Positions 32,443 through 41,764 of a stretch of 64,000 nucleotides of DNA are shown here, one piece after another. The stretch covers positions 62,001-126,000 of the forward strand of contig JAIHAL010000003.1 of NCBI GenBank assembly GCA_020054675.1. Direction: 5' to 3'. A program made the translations under genes and the position numbers. Origin of the DNA: Oscillospiraceae bacterium (GTDB taxonomy: Bacteria; Bacillota; Clostridia; Oscillospirales; Ruminococcaceae). The notes under the pieces are model-generated. The model saw only the letters and a list, made by a program, of their open reading frames with translations. It made no database searches and had not been told where the DNA came from. Each line of letters begins with the position of its first letter. Positions within the stretch are counted from its first letter, which is position 1.

Positions 32443-33582
32443 TCAATTTGCATCGTAGAAAATCGCATAATTTTTATCGGAATGTGCATGCACGCTCATA
32501 ACAAGGCCTATGGCTATATACATGCTGAGCATAGCCGTGCCTCCGGCGCTTATAAAAGGCAGGGGCACCCCTATTACCGGCATAATTCCAAGCACCATGC
32601 CTATGTTTATAAAGCTGTGCGTGAAGATAAGCCCGAAAACTCCGATGCATATATTCTTTCCAAGGTCGTCTTTTGCCATTCTTGCATTTATTATTATTTT
32701 TATGCAAATAAATCCAAGCGCCCCGACAAGGATTATGCATCCGACAAATCCAAGTGTCTGTCCGACATATGAAAAAATAAAGTCATTCTGCACTTCGGGA
32801 ACATAGCTGTAATCTCCGCCGAAAAGCCCCTTGCCAAGCATCCTGCCGGAGCCGAGCGCAATTTTGCCCTGACGCTGTTGATTGCCGACGCCAAGAGGGT
32901 CAAGGTCAGGGTTGAAAAGCACCATCACCCTTTTTCTGTGCACCGGCTGCAAAATCACAAACCAAGCCGTAACGGCCATTATTGGAGCCGCAATCAGCGC
33001 CGCAATTATATATTTGAACGAAAGCCCCGCCGAGAATATCATGAATACGAATACCGCCAAAAATACCATTGCCGTGCCGAAATCGCCTTGAAGAGCTATA
33101 ATTCCAACCGGAACCGCTCCATGCAGGCAAAGCAGGGCAAGGTTTTTAAGGGAGTTTATCTCCCCGGATACCTTTGAAAGATGATAGGAAAAGCTTAGAA
33201 TAAAGGCGAGCTTTAAAAATTCGGACGGTTGGAGAGTCATAAAGCCAAGATTAAGCCAAGCTTTGTCATCCGCCCCTGCGCGCTGGTAGCCAAGTCCCGT
33301 AAATGTAAGCAAAACAAGCAGGAGCGATGCCGGAACGTACAAAAACCAAAGCTTTGCAAGCTTCTGATAATCAATCGCCGAAAGGAAAAGCGCACAAAAT
33401 GTACCTATCACTATGGAAACGGCCTGCATTTTATATGGCGTTCCTATATTTGAAATAACTTTGTTGTAAACTATTGAGTACAAAAGCACTACGCTAAGGC
33501 ATGAGCAAGCAAAAACAACAAGGAAAAGAGGCTTGTCCAGCCTTTTAAAGTATTGCCGGATGATATTGAAAACAACTTTCAT
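32443..33582 (-). CDS. rodA: rod-shape-determining SEDS glycosyltransferase RodA
   Basis: A 379-residue SEDS protein with about ten membrane helices that polymerises lipid II during cell elongation together with a class B PBP. Diagnostic stretches are GLGYQRAGADDKAWLNLGFMTLQPSEFLKLAFIL, LQGDFGTAMVF, QRQGKIALGSGRMLGKGLFGGDYSYVPEVQNDFIFSYVGQ (shortened RodA version) and PFISAGGTAMLSMYIAIGL near the end. These fit RodA better than FtsW or SpoVE. AAGGAG lies before the ATG. No mreBCD genes are close. Confidence 0.93.
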   Translation of the reverse strand: MKVVFNIIRQYFKRLDKPLFLVVFACSCLSVVLLYSIVYNKVISNIGTPYKMQAVSIVIGTFCALFLSAIDYQKLAKLWFLYVPASLLLVLLTFTGLGYQRAGADDKAWLNLGFMTLQPSEFLKLAFILSFSYHLSKVSGEINSLKNLALLCLHGAVPVGIIALQGDFGTAMVFLAVFVFMIFSAGLSFKYIIAALIAAPIMAVTAWFVILQPVHRKRVMVLFNPDLDPLGVGNQQRQGKIALGSGRMLGKGLFGGDYSYVPEVQNDFIFSYVGQTLGFVGCIILVGALGFICIKIIINARMAKDDLGKNICIGVFGLIFTHSFINIGMVLGIMPVIGVPLPFISAGGTAMLSMYIAIGLVMSVHAHSDKNYAIFYDAN

Positions 33583-33640
33583 CTGTATGCTCCTTTTATC
33601 AAGCGTGCAAAATCCCGATTATTGCCCGCTATCAATTTTT

Positions 33641-33669
33641 ATTATACTCTTTTTTAAAAATATTTTCAA
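33641..33669 (-). promoter_or_regulatory. promoter of rodA
   Basis: On the minus strand TTGAAA (33664-33669), a 17-base spacer and TATAAT (33641-33646) lie about 60 bases before the start. Confidence 0.75.
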
Positions 33670-33697
33670 CATAAAACTATGCTTTGGGATTATTTTA

Positions 33698-33706
33698 TGG
33701 TATAAT
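33698..33706 (+). promoter_or_regulatory. extended -10 promoter of fhs
   Basis: TGGTATAAT is an extended -10 element with no clear -35. It lies 72 bases before the fhs start and close to the divergent rodA promoter. Confidence 0.55.
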
Positions 33707-33777
33707 AAATTTATGGCGGAATAAAGTACCAGACTTGCGGGTATGCCGTCAAATATTCTTGTCTGCGGAGGATGTCC

Positions 33778-35457
33778 ATGCTTACAGATATAGAAATAGC
33801 CCAAAGCGCAAAAATGCTTAAAATAAGCGAAATAGCCCTTAATTTAGGGATATCGGAGGAAGATATCGAACCATACGGCCACTATAAGGCAAAGCTTTCC
33901 GAAAGGCTTTTTGAAAAAACCAAAAATAATCCCGACGGGAAGCTTATTCTTGTTACGGCAATAAATCCCACTCCTGCGGGAGAAGGCAAAACCACAATAA
34001 GCGTGGGACTTGCCCAAGCTATGGCTAAAATAGGCAAGAAAGCTGTACTTGCCCTGCGCGAACCGTCTTTGGGGCCGGTGTTCGGCATTAAGGGCGGCGC
34101 CGCCGGAGGCGGATATTCCCAAGTCGTGCCAATGGAAGATATAAACCTGCATTTTACGGGGGATATGCATGCCATAACCGCCGCAAACAATCTTTTGTGC
34201 GCAATTATTGATAATCATATCCAGCAGGGCAATGAGTTTAAAATAGACCAGCGCAGGATACTGTTTAAGCGCTGCATGGATATGAATGACCGCGCGCTCA
34301 GGAACATAATTGTAGGCCTTGGCGGTAAAATAAACGGCGTGCCGCGCGAGGATGGATTTAATATAACCGTTGCATCCGAAATAATGGCAATCCTTTGCCT
34401 TGCATCCGACCTTGAAGATTTAAAGGAAAGGCTTGGCAGGATACTTGTTGCCTATAATTTTGACGGCAAGCCTGTCTTTGCAAGGGAACTTGGAGTATGC
34501 GGCTCCATGGCGGTGCTTTTGAAAGATGCCATAAAGCCGAATCTTGTGCAGACTCTTGAAAACACGCCTGTGATAATGCACGGCGGTCCTTTTGCAAATA
34601 TTGCCCATGGCTGCAATTCTGTGAGGGCGACAAAGCTTGCCTTAAAGCTTGGGGATTACTGCATAACCGAGGCTGGATTTGGCAGCGACCTTGGCGCGGA
34701 AAAATTCTTTGATATAAAATGCCGTTTTGCGGGATTGAAGCCAAGCTGTGCCGTTGTCGTTGCAACGATAAGGGCGCTTAAATATAACGGCGGAGTGCCT
34801 AAAACCGAGCTTTCGGCTGAAAATCTTGCGGCTTTGGAAAAAGGTATGGCAAATTTGCAGACGCATGTTGAAAATATGCATAAGTTTGGAATCTCCGTTG
34901 TGGTTGCAATAAACCGCTTCCATACCGATACTGATGCGGAAATTGAAATGATTAAGTCTTTTTGCGAAAAGATGGGGGTTTCCGTTTCGCTTGCCGAGGT
35001 TTTTGCAAAAGGTGGCGAGGGCGGAACTGAGCTTGCCCGCACGGTATGCGAAACCATTGAAAAATGCGAGGGCTGCCAGACGAATTTTGCACCGATTTAT
35101 GATGAAAAGCTGCCAATAAAGGAAAAGCTTAATATAATTGCAAGGGAGATTTATCGTGCGGACGGGGTTTCCTATACTTCGCAGGCTGAAAAGGCAATAA
35201 GGGAAATAGAGGAGCTTGGGTTTGACAAAATCCCGGTTTGTGTTGCAAAAACGCAGTATTCGCTTTCGGATGACCCGTCAAAGCTTGGAAAACCGCAGGA
35301 TTTTAAAATTATCGTCAGGGATTTAAAGCTTTCATCCGGCGCAGGATTTATAGTTGCGCTTACCGGAGATATAATGACCATGCCGGGACTTCCGAAAACT
35401 CCGGCGGCACTTAAAATAGACATAGACGGCTCCGGGAACATAAGCGGGCTGTTTTAA
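33778..35457 (+). CDS. fhs: formate--tetrahydrofolate ligase
   Basis: Fhs joins formate to THF using ATP, supplying C1 units for purines or the methyl branch of the Wood-Ljungdahl pathway. The 559-residue length is normal. The ATP site is [12 protein letters not shown], followed by [37 protein letters not shown], split here as [20 protein letters not shown] and [25 protein letters not shown] and [12 protein letters not shown] come later. The ATG at 33778 is chosen because GGAGG precedes it by six bases; an ATG two codons earlier abuts that site. It is the first gene of a plus-strand run that continues with tsaE and tsaB. Confidence 0.97.
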   Translation: MLTDIEIAQSAKMLKISEIALNLGISEEDIEPYGHYKAKLSERLFEKTKNNPDGKLILVTAINPTPAGEGKTTISVGLAQAMAKIGKKAVLALREPSLGPVFGIKGGAAGGGYSQVVPMEDINLHFTGDMHAITAANNLLCAIIDNHIQQGNEFKIDQRRILFKRCMDMNDRALRNIIVGLGGKINGVPREDGFNITVASEIMAILCLASDLEDLKERLGRILVAYNFDGKPVFARELGVCGSMAVLLKDAIKPNLVQTLENTPVIMHGGPFANIAHGCNSVRATKLALKLGDYCITEAGFGSDLGAEKFFDIKCRFAGLKPSCAVVVATIRALKYNGGVPKTELSAENLAALEKGMANLQTHVENMHKFGISVVVAINRFHTDTDAEIEMIKSFCEKMGVSVSLAEVFAKGGEGGTELARTVCETIEKCEGCQTNFAPIYDEKLPIKEKLNIIAREIYRADGVSYTSQAEKAIREIEELGFDKIPVCVAKTQYSLSDDPSKLGKPQDFKIIVRDLKLSSGAGFIVALTGDIMTMPGLPKTPAALKIDIDGSGNISGLF

Positions 35458-35469
35458 AAGAGGAATTTT

Positions 35470-35910
35470 ATGCTTGAAAAGATAAGCCGTTCTCCGGAAG
35501 AAACAATTGAACTTGGCAAAAAAATAGGCGCCCTTTTAAAAGAAGGGGATGTGATTGCCTTTAAAGGCTCAATGGGTGCGGGTAAGACTACATTTACACA
35601 CGGACTTGCAATGGGCATGGGACTTGGTGACGAGGTTTATTCTCCAACATTTACCCTTGTCAATGAATACCGCGGAAAAATGACGCTCTGCCATTTTGAT
35701 ATGTACAGGATAGAAAGCGCCGGCGACCTTGAAACCACCGGATTTTACGATTACCTTTCCGACGGCTGTGTGATGGCGATAGAGTGGAGTGAAAAAATCA
35801 TTCCGTTTCTTCCGAAGAATACGATTTTTATAACCATAGAGCAAATTGATGAAAATACGAGAAAAATAACCGTCGAAGGAGACGAACGTTTTGACTTTAT
35901 TGGGATTTGA
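35470..35910 (+). CDS. tsaE: tRNA threonylcarbamoyladenosine biosynthesis ATPase TsaE
   Basis: TsaE is the ATPase that resets the TsaBD complex during t6A37 modification of ANN-decoding tRNAs. The 146-residue protein has Walker A GSMGAGKTTF, YSPTFTLVNEY, HFDMYRIESAGDLETTGF and AIEWSEKI, all family marks. AGAGG precedes the ATG. It overlaps tsaB by 20 bases, so the two are coupled. TsaD, needed for the same step, is not in the window. Confidence 0.96.
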   Translation: MLEKISRSPEETIELGKKIGALLKEGDVIAFKGSMGAGKTTFTHGLAMGMGLGDEVYSPTFTLVNEYRGKMTLCHFDMYRIESAGDLETTGFYDYLSDGCVMAIEWSEKIIPFLPKNTIFITIEQIDENTRKITVEGDERFDFIGI

Positions 35911-36583
35911 AACATCCGGAAAGACAGCTTCCGTTGCCCTTTGCAGGGAGGACGAGCTGATTGCGCAAACTTCCGTTTTGACAAAGCTTACCCATTCGCA
36001 GTCCATTCTTCCGATAGCAAAGGAACTTGTCCGCCATGCGGGGATTTCGCTTGAAGAGATAGACGGCATTGCCGTTTCAGACGGGCCCGGCTCATATACG
36101 GGGCTCAGGATAGGAATTTCAGCGGCAAAGGCCCTTGCTTTCGGGCTTGATAAGCCTTGCGCGGGGATTTCAACACTTGAAGGCTTGGCTTATAATCTGC
36201 TTGGATTTGACGGAACGATATGCCCTGTTATGCTTGCAAGGCAGGATTTGCTTTATTCTGCAATGTTTTCTTGCGATAATGGAAAAATAAAAAGGCTCTG
36301 CGATGATGAGATAATTTCCATAGAAGATTTAAAAGAGCGTCTTAAAAGTATAAATAAAAAAATAATGCTTGCGGGGGATTATGCAAAGGCCTTTTTTGAA
36401 AATGCGGGAATGGATAAGCTCTCTCTTGCACCGCCGCATTTAAGACTGCAAAACGCGGCGGGAATCTGCTTTGCCGCTTTTTCAAACGGCCTTTCGGCGC
36501 CGGAAAATTTAAACGCAAGGTATCTGCAGCCAACCAAAGCTGAAAAAGATTTTCTTGCGGGAAATTTAAAAGTTGTAATTTAA
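35891..36583 (+). CDS. tsaB: tRNA threonylcarbamoyladenosine biosynthesis protein TsaB
   Basis: TsaB is the non-catalytic ASKHA-fold partner of TsaD. Recognised from LLGFETSGKTASVALCRED, LTHSQSILPIAKELV, AVSDGPGSYTGLRIGISAAKALAF and STLEGLAYNL. At 230 residues it is of normal size. The start is TTG at 35891, because AAGGAG lies nine bases before it and no ATG or GTG fits; the frame then begins directly with the conserved first strand. Confidence 0.95.
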   Translation: MTLLGFETSGKTASVALCREDELIAQTSVLTKLTHSQSILPIAKELVRHAGISLEEIDGIAVSDGPGSYTGLRIGISAAKALAFGLDKPCAGISTLEGLAYNLLGFDGTICPVMLARQDLLYSAMFSCDNGKIKRLCDDEIISIEDLKERLKSINKKIMLAGDYAKAFFENAGMDKLSLAPPHLRLQNAAGICFAAFSNGLSAPENLNARYLQPTKAEKDFLAGNLKVVI

Positions 36584-36601
36584 GGACTAATGTGTTAAAA
36601 T
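36573..36601 (+). promoter_or_regulatory. promoter of rpiB-upp
   Basis: TTGTAA (36573-36578), a 17-base spacer and TAAAAT (36596-36601) overlap the end of tsaB and lie about 36 bases before rpiB. Confidence 0.6.
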
Positions 36602-36637
36602 AAATCTGTCAATTGATTTTTAGGGGGATTTTTGGAA

Positions 36638-37090
36638 ATGATAGCTATCGGCTGTGACCCGGCGGGATACAACTTGAAATGCGGAATCATTAAACACTTG
36701 GAGGAAAGGGGCATAGAATATAAGGACTTTGGCTGCTATGAGGGTGAAAAATGCGATTATCCTGTTATTGCAAAAAAAGTCTGCGATGAGGTAGTGTCAA
36801 AAAAAGCCGATAAGGCGCTTCTTTTCTGCGGTACCGGAATAGGCATTTCAATGGCCGCAAACAAGGTAAAGGGAATAAGGGCGGCCGCTTGTTCGGATTA
36901 TTACAGCGCAAAATATACAAGGCTCCACAATGACGCAAATGTGCTTTGCCTTGGCGGCAGGGTTGTTGGAATAGAATATGCCTGCGAACTTGTGGATGTA
37001 TTCCTTGACACTGGATTTGAGGGCGGAAGACATCAAAGGCGCGTTGACCAGATTACTGCAATAGAAAACGAAGAAGAAATTAACGGCTAA
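36638..37090 (+). CDS. rpiB: ribose-5-phosphate isomerase B
   Basis: RpiB interconverts ribose 5-phosphate and ribulose 5-phosphate. The 150-residue protein has the catalytic cysteine in FCGTGIGISMAANKV, and RAAACSDYYSAKYTRLHNDANVLCLGGRVVG with the second-half His. The opening motif is CDPAGYNLK, with Pro in place of the His usual in the D-H-A/V-G form. A related sugar-phosphate isomerase activity is therefore possible. The ATG at 36638 has GGGGGA before it; the TTG two codons upstream is too close to that site. It precedes upp by 18 bases. Confidence 0.9.
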   Translation: MIAIGCDPAGYNLKCGIIKHLEERGIEYKDFGCYEGEKCDYPVIAKKVCDEVVSKKADKALLFCGTGIGISMAANKVKGIRAAACSDYYSAKYTRLHNDANVLCLGGRVVGIEYACELVDVFLDTGFEGGRHQRRVDQITAIENEEEING

Positions 37091-37108
37091 GCCGCGGGAG
37101 GAATTCAA

Positions 37109-37738
37109 ATGACAAATCTTCATATTATAGACCATCCGCTTGTGCAGCATAAAATTTCGCTCATGAGGGATAAAAACACCGGTTCAAAGGAATTCAGGGA
37201 GCTTGTTTCAGAAACGGCAATGCTTATGACTTATGAGGCGACGAGAAATCTTCCTTTAAAGGAAGTTGAAATAGAAACCCCTGTGGCGGTGGCAAAGACA
37301 AAGGTGATTTCAGGAAGGAAAATGGCTTTTGTACCCATACTCAGGGCAGGCCTTGGAATGGCGGAGGGTGCGGTAACTCTTGTTCCTGCCGCAAAAATAG
37401 GGCATATAGGCATATTCCGCGACCCTACGACGCATAAGGCTGTTGAATATTATGCAAAGCTGCCTGTTGATATTGCTGAAAGGGATGTTATAGTGACAGA
37501 CCCAATGCTTGCAACGGCCGGTACGGCAATAGCTTCCATTGCAAAAATAAAGGAAGCCGGAGCGGCAAGCATAAAATTCATGTGCATTATTGCATCAAGA
37601 TATGGCGTGGAAAAGCTTATGGCGGCGCATCCGGATGTTGAGATATACTGCGGTGCTGTTGACGAGGAGCTTAATGAAAATCTTTACATTGTTCCCGGGC
37701 TTGGTGATGCGGGGGATAGGATTTTTGGTACAAAATAA
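37109..37738 (+). CDS. upp: uracil phosphoribosyltransferase
   Basis: Upp salvages uracil to UMP using PRPP. At 209 residues it matches the family: [42 protein letters not shown], the PRPP-binding [14 protein letters not shown] and the C-terminal [14 protein letters not shown] that binds uracil. GGGAGG precedes the ATG. PRPP derives from ribose 5-phosphate made by RpiB, encoded just before. Confidence 0.97.
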   Translation: MTNLHIIDHPLVQHKISLMRDKNTGSKEFRELVSETAMLMTYEATRNLPLKEVEIETPVAVAKTKVISGRKMAFVPILRAGLGMAEGAVTLVPAAKIGHIGIFRDPTTHKAVEYYAKLPVDIAERDVIVTDPMLATAGTAIASIAKIKEAGAASIKFMCIIASRYGVEKLMAAHPDVEIYCGAVDEELNENLYIVPGLGDAGDRIFGTK

Positions 37739-37777
37739 TAATTTCTTATAAAATTTAATATGATTTAACATGACAAT

Positions 37778-37805
37778 GGGGTAAATGAGGTGATTTATTT
37801 ACCCC
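37778..37805 (+). terminator. hairpin between upp and glmS
   Basis: GGGGTAAAT pairs with ATTTACCCC over a 10-base loop, followed by AAAATTATTATTT. It may end upp transcripts or protect glmS mRNA. The gap is too short for a glmS ribozyme. Confidence 0.55.
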
Positions 37806-37833
37806 AAAATTATTATTTAGGGAGGTTTGTTTT

Positions 37834-39654
37834 ATGTGCGGGATAGTTGGATATTCCGGGTTTGGCGATTGTACAGAAATCCTTTTGGAGGCTCTTTCAA
37901 AGCTTGAATACAGAGGCTATGATTCTGCGGGAATAGCGGTTTTTGAGCGTGAAAAAATAAAAGTGGTAAAAGCAAAGGGAAGGCTCTCCGACCTTGAAAA
38001 TAAAATAAAAGAAGAGGGCAAGCCGGTTGGAGTTTGCGGAATAGGCCATACGCGCTGGGCGACTCACGGCGAGCCGTCCGATGTTAATTCGCATCCAATA
38101 GGCAATGAAAGGGTTTCGATAGTCCACAACGGAATAATTGAAAACTACAAGCAAATAAAGGATTTTTTAATTTCAAAGGGATATGGCTTTGAAAGCGAAA
38201 CCGATACAGAAACCGTTGCAAAGTTGTTGGATTATTATTATGATGGGGACCCTTTGGCAGCGATAATAAAGATGATGAGCGAAGTCGAGGGCGCCTATGC
38301 CCTTGGGATAGTTTTCCGCGACTACAAGGATACCATTTTTGCGGTAAGGAAAGAAAGTCCGCTTATTGTAGGAAAAGGCGAAAATGAAAGCTTTATTGCA
38401 TCGGACGTTACGGCAATTTTAAAGCATACAAGGAATTATTATCTGCTTGAACAAAATGAAATAGCTGTGCTTGACAAAAACGGGATAAAGTTTTACGATA
38501 TACATAAAGCTCCCATACAAAAAGAGCTTCAAACTGCGACATGGGATATGGAATCCGCACAAAAAGGCGGATATGAGCATTTTATGCTTAAAGAAATCCA
38601 TGAACAGCCAACGGCGATAAAAAATACGGTTTCACCGCGCGTAAAAAACGGTTTGCCGAGTTTTGAGGAATGCGGCCTTGATAAGGAAATGCTCAATTCG
38701 TTCAGGCAAATTTACATAGTCGGCTGCGGCTCGGCAATGCATGCGGGAATTGTGGGCAAATATGTGATAGAAAACCTTGCAAGGGTTCCCGTAATTGTGG
38801 ACATTGCAAGCGAGTTCAGGTACAGAAATCCTCTTGTGACCAAGGATGATTTGGTTGTAATAATTTCACAGTCGGGAGAAACAGCGGATACACTTGCGGC
38901 TTTGAAGCTTTCAAAGAGCATGGGAGCAAAGACGCTTGCAATAGTAAACGTTGTTGGTTCTTCCATAGCAAGGGAGGCCGATATGGTGGTTTATACCCAT
39001 GCAGGGCCGGAAATTTCGGTTTGCTCCACAAAGGCATATGCGGTTCAGCTTGCGGTGATGTATCTTTTTGCCTTTGAAGTTGCCCTTGCAAAGAATGCCA
39101 TAAGCGAAGAAGAATGCAAAAGACTTACGGATATGCTTATGAATGTTCCTGCGCAAATAGAAACCTGCCTTGAAAGAAAAGAAAACTACCAGTTTGCCGC
39201 TTCAAAGCTGATAAATGCGGACAGTTTGCTTTTCATAGGCAGGGGGCTTGATTATGCAATGAGCATGGAGGGTTCGCTTAAATTAAAGGAAATTTCCTAT
39301 ATACACAGCGAAGCTTATGCCGCAGGGGAACTTAAGCACGGAACAATTTCGCTTATATGTTCTGGCATGCCGGTAATTGCCGTTGCAACCCAAAGAGGTC
39401 TTTATGAAAAAATGACGAGCAATATAAAGGAAGTAAAGGCAAGAGGAGCCATGGTTACGCTTTTGTGCCATGATGGAATGTGTGAAGACAAGGATATTGC
39501 CGATTGCGTGATTGGGCTTCCGAGCATTGACGATTTGCTTATGCCTATGATAACGGTCGTGCCACTGCAGCTGATAGCTTATTATACTGCTGTTTTAAGA
39601 GGCTGCGATGTTGATAAGCCGAGAAATCTTGCAAAATCGGTTACGGTGGAATAA
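37834..39654 (+). CDS. glmS: glutamine--fructose-6-phosphate aminotransferase
   Basis: GlmS makes glucosamine 6-phosphate, the first step to UDP-GlcNAc. The N-terminal nucleophile Cys is in MCGIVGYSG, followed by LEYRGYDSAGI, GIGHTRWATHGEPSDVNSHP and HNGIIENY. Two SIS domains follow (VGCGSAMHAG and FIGRGLDYAMSMEGSLKLKEI) and the end DKPRNLAKSVTVE is universal. 606 residues is typical. GGGAGG precedes the start. Regulation by a glmS ribozyme is not visible upstream. Confidence 0.98.
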   Translation: MCGIVGYSGFGDCTEILLEALSKLEYRGYDSAGIAVFEREKIKVVKAKGRLSDLENKIKEEGKPVGVCGIGHTRWATHGEPSDVNSHPIGNERVSIVHNGIIENYKQIKDFLISKGYGFESETDTETVAKLLDYYYDGDPLAAIIKMMSEVEGAYALGIVFRDYKDTIFAVRKESPLIVGKGENESFIASDVTAILKHTRNYYLLEQNEIAVLDKNGIKFYDIHKAPIQKELQTATWDMESAQKGGYEHFMLKEIHEQPTAIKNTVSPRVKNGLPSFEECGLDKEMLNSFRQIYIVGCGSAMHAGIVGKYVIENLARVPVIVDIASEFRYRNPLVTKDDLVVIISQSGETADTLAALKLSKSMGAKTLAIVNVVGSSIAREADMVVYTHAGPEISVCSTKAYAVQLAVMYLFAFEVALAKNAISEEECKRLTDMLMNVPAQIETCLERKENYQFAASKLINADSLLFIGRGLDYAMSMEGSLKLKEISYIHSEAYAAGELKHGTISLICSGMPVIAVATQRGLYEKMTSNIKEVKARGAMVTLLCHDGMCEDKDIADCVIGLPSIDDLLMPMITVVPLQLIAYYTAVLRGCDVDKPRNLAKSVTVE

Positions 39655-39687
39655 AAAGTTTGCCGTGGGCTTAAAGTGAATATAATT

Positions 39688-39729
39688 AAAACAAAAACGC
39701 CCTGTTTTAAATCAGGGCGTTTTTGTTTT
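39688..39729 (+). terminator. terminator of glmS
   Basis: A perfect 17-base stem, AAAACAAAAACGCCCTG with CAGGGCGTTTTTGTTTT, and an 8-base loop. It marks the left edge of the AT-rich sulfur region. Confidence 0.92.
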
Positions 39730-39769
39730 ATATTAAAGCTTTCAAAGCAAACGATTGCTTTATTTATGC

Positions 39770-39798
39770 TTGAAAAAATTATAACATAGCGCTAAAAT
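39770..39798 (+). promoter_or_regulatory. promoter of the sulfate transporter operon
   Basis: TTGAAA (39770-39775), a 17-base spacer and TAAAAT (39793-39798). The -10 is overlapped by the palindrome TAGCGCTA (39787-39794), which may be an operator. The start of transcription would be near 39805. Confidence 0.65.
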
Positions 39799-39845
39799 CA
39801 GTAATATACTAAATATACATGTTATATATGAAAGAAAGTGGTTTT

Positions 39846-40886
39846 GTGAGGCAAAAAATTTTTTTAAAATTTAAAAAATCTATTTTTGCCATAGTCTTAT
39901 TTTTTTGCGCATTTTTTTATGCAGGATGCCCACAAATCAAATTTTATGGAAAAAATGAAAACAGCATTTCAATAACAAATGTTTCTTATGATGCTACACG
40001 AGAATTTTATAATCAATACAATGAAATGTTTTCTGAATATTGGGAAGAAAAATATGGCCAAAAAATAAAGATAATCCAATCACACGGCGGCTCAGGAATG
40101 CAATCAATGTCTGTGCTTGAAGGAAATGAAGCTGATGTGGTTTCATTGGCTGTTGAAAGTGATATTGAAAGGCTGAGCAAAGCAGGGCTTGCAAATAAAA
40201 ACTGGAAAACAAATTTTCCAAATGATAGTTCTCCATATACATCAACAATAGTATTTTTAGTGCGCAAAGGGAATCCAAAAAGGATAAAAGATTGGAGTGA
40301 TATAATAAAAAATGGCATTGAAATAATAACTCCAAATCCTAAAAGTTCAGGAGGGGCACGTTGGAATTTTCTTGCCGCATGGGCTTTTGCGCAGGAAAAG
40401 TACAATGGTGATGAAGAGAAAAGCATAGCTTTTTTAAAAAATCTTTATTCCAATGTAAAAGTGCTCAATTCAGGTGCGCGCTCGGCATTGACGACTTTTG
40501 TTGGGCAAGGTCAAGGTGATGTGCTTATTGCATGGGAAAATGAAGCTTTTTTTATTTTGAAAGAACGTCCCGAAGAATTTGAGATGGTGATTCCGTCAAT
40601 AAGCATAATTGCCAGGCCTTGTGTTGCTGAAGTGACAGCTTATTCTCAAAAGCATGGCACAAGAAAGGCTGCAAAAGAATATCTCGAATATTTATATTCG
40701 GATGAAGCTCAGCGCATTATGGCAAAAAATTATTTCAGACCGTCTAATGCTGAAATACTCAAAGAATACGAATATGTTTTTAATTTGGATATTAAACTTG
40801 TTGAAGCAAGCAAGTTTGGGAATTGGGATGAAATAAATAAGAAATTTTTTGCAGATGGCGCAATTTTTGATAATTTTTACAACTGA
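39846..40886 (+). CDS. cysP: sulfate/thiosulfate ABC transporter substrate-binding lipoprotein
   Basis: A 346-residue sulfate-binding protein of the Sbp/CysP family. The signature SHGGSGMQSMSVLEGNEADVVSLA binds the oxyanion; PNDSSPYTSTIVFLVRKGNPK, GGARWNFLAAWA and VLIAWENEA follow. An N-terminal lipoprotein signal ends FFYAGC. The ATG at 39819 lies only about 14 bases from the predicted transcription start and lacks a ribosome site, so the GTG at 39846 with AAAGTGG before it is preferred; the choice remains open. It heads cysPTWA. Confidence 0.93.
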   Translation: MRQKIFLKFKKSIFAIVLFFCAFFYAGCPQIKFYGKNENSISITNVSYDATREFYNQYNEMFSEYWEEKYGQKIKIIQSHGGSGMQSMSVLEGNEADVVSLAVESDIERLSKAGLANKNWKTNFPNDSSPYTSTIVFLVRKGNPKRIKDWSDIIKNGIEIITPNPKSSGGARWNFLAAWAFAQEKYNGDEEKSIAFLKNLYSNVKVLNSGARSALTTFVGQGQGDVLIAWENEAFFILKERPEEFEMVIPSISIIARPCVAEVTAYSQKHGTRKAAKEYLEYLYSDEAQRIMAKNYFRPSNAEILKEYEYVFNLDIKLVEASKFGNWDEINKKFFADGAIFDNFYN

Positions 40887-40907
40887 CAGAAAGGAAATGG
40901 TATTTTT

Positions 40908-41735
40908 GTGTTTAAGGGAACTTTTTCTGCTGACAAAAATAAAGCAATTCCCGGGTTTGGGCTTTCTTTCGGGATAACTTTTGCAATGGTTGGTTTTGTG
41001 GTGCTTGTACCTTTGGCATCAATTCCGCTTATGTTTGACGGATATAGTTTTAAGGATTTTTGGGAAACCATTGCTGATAAGCAGGCCGTGTACGCTTATG
41101 TTGTAAGCTTTTCATGCGCCGCATTTGCATCCGGAGTAAATTTGTTTTTTGGCATAGTGCTTGCATGGATTTTGGTGAGGTATAATTTCCCTTTTAAAAG
41201 GCTCTTGGATGGAATGATTGAACTTCCGTTTGCTTTGCCGACTTCAGTTGCTGGAATTTCGCTTACAGCGCTTTATTCGGACAAAGGATTGATAGGCGGC
41301 TTATTTAATATGGCAGGAATAAAAATTTCATATACTCCTGCCGGAATCGTGGTTTCAATGATTTTTGTTGGAATTCCATTTGTAGTTCGGTCTATTCAGC
41401 CTGTGCTTGAAAAACTTGACAGGCATTATGAAGAAGCAGCACAAATTATGGGAGCTGACAGTACCCACATTTTTTTTAAAGTAATTTTTCCTGAAATTTT
41501 TCCTGCCGCTATTTCAGGTTTTGGCATGGCTTTTGCGCGTTCTCTTGGCGAATATGGAAGTGTTGTGTTTATTTCAGGCAATATTCCCTATAAAACACAA
41601 ACTCTGTCTTTGGTTGTGATGAATAAACTTGAGCAGTTTAATTATCCGGGTGCAGCGTCAATTGCACTGGTAATGCTTGCGGCAGCTTCTTTTGTATTAT
41701 GTTTATCCCATATTTTGCAGATAAAAAGGAAGTAG
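40908..41735 (+). CDS. cysT: sulfate ABC transporter permease CysT
   Basis: The 275-residue CysT/CysU channel subunit with about six helices. Family stretches are IPLMFDGYSFKDFWE, LFFGIVLAWILVRYNFPFKRLLDGMIELPFALPTSVAGI (two parts) and the ATPase-docking EEAAQIMGADSTHIFFKVIFPEIFP. It ends within the start of cysW. The start is GTG at 40908 with AAAGGA before it. It lies 21 bases downstream of cysP. Confidence 0.95.
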   Translation: MFKGTFSADKNKAIPGFGLSFGITFAMVGFVVLVPLASIPLMFDGYSFKDFWETIADKQAVYAYVVSFSCAAFASGVNLFFGIVLAWILVRYNFPFKRLLDGMIELPFALPTSVAGISLTALYSDKGLIGGLFNMAGIKISYTPAGIVVSMIFVGIPFVVRSIQPVLEKLDRHYEEAAQIMGADSTHIFFKVIFPEIFPAAISGFGMAFARSLGEYGSVVFISGNIPYKTQTLSLVVMNKLEQFNYPGAASIALVMLAAASFVLCLSHILQIKRK

Positions 41736-41764
41736 AAGCTTCTTTGTGGAATGAGGTGGCATTT

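Noticed and set aside
33707-33777. Riboswitch upstream of fhs
   Set aside because: The leader is only about 65 bases with no convincing conserved structure.
37739-37833. Possible glmS ribozyme before glmS
   Set aside because: The gap is only 95 bases and holds a simple hairpin; the ribozyme core needs about 150 bases and its conserved pieces were not seen.
39655-39845. Attachment-site repeat of the tRNA-Thr 3' end
   Set aside because: No copy of the tRNA 3' segment was found at the left edge of the sulfur region, so an att pair is not supported.
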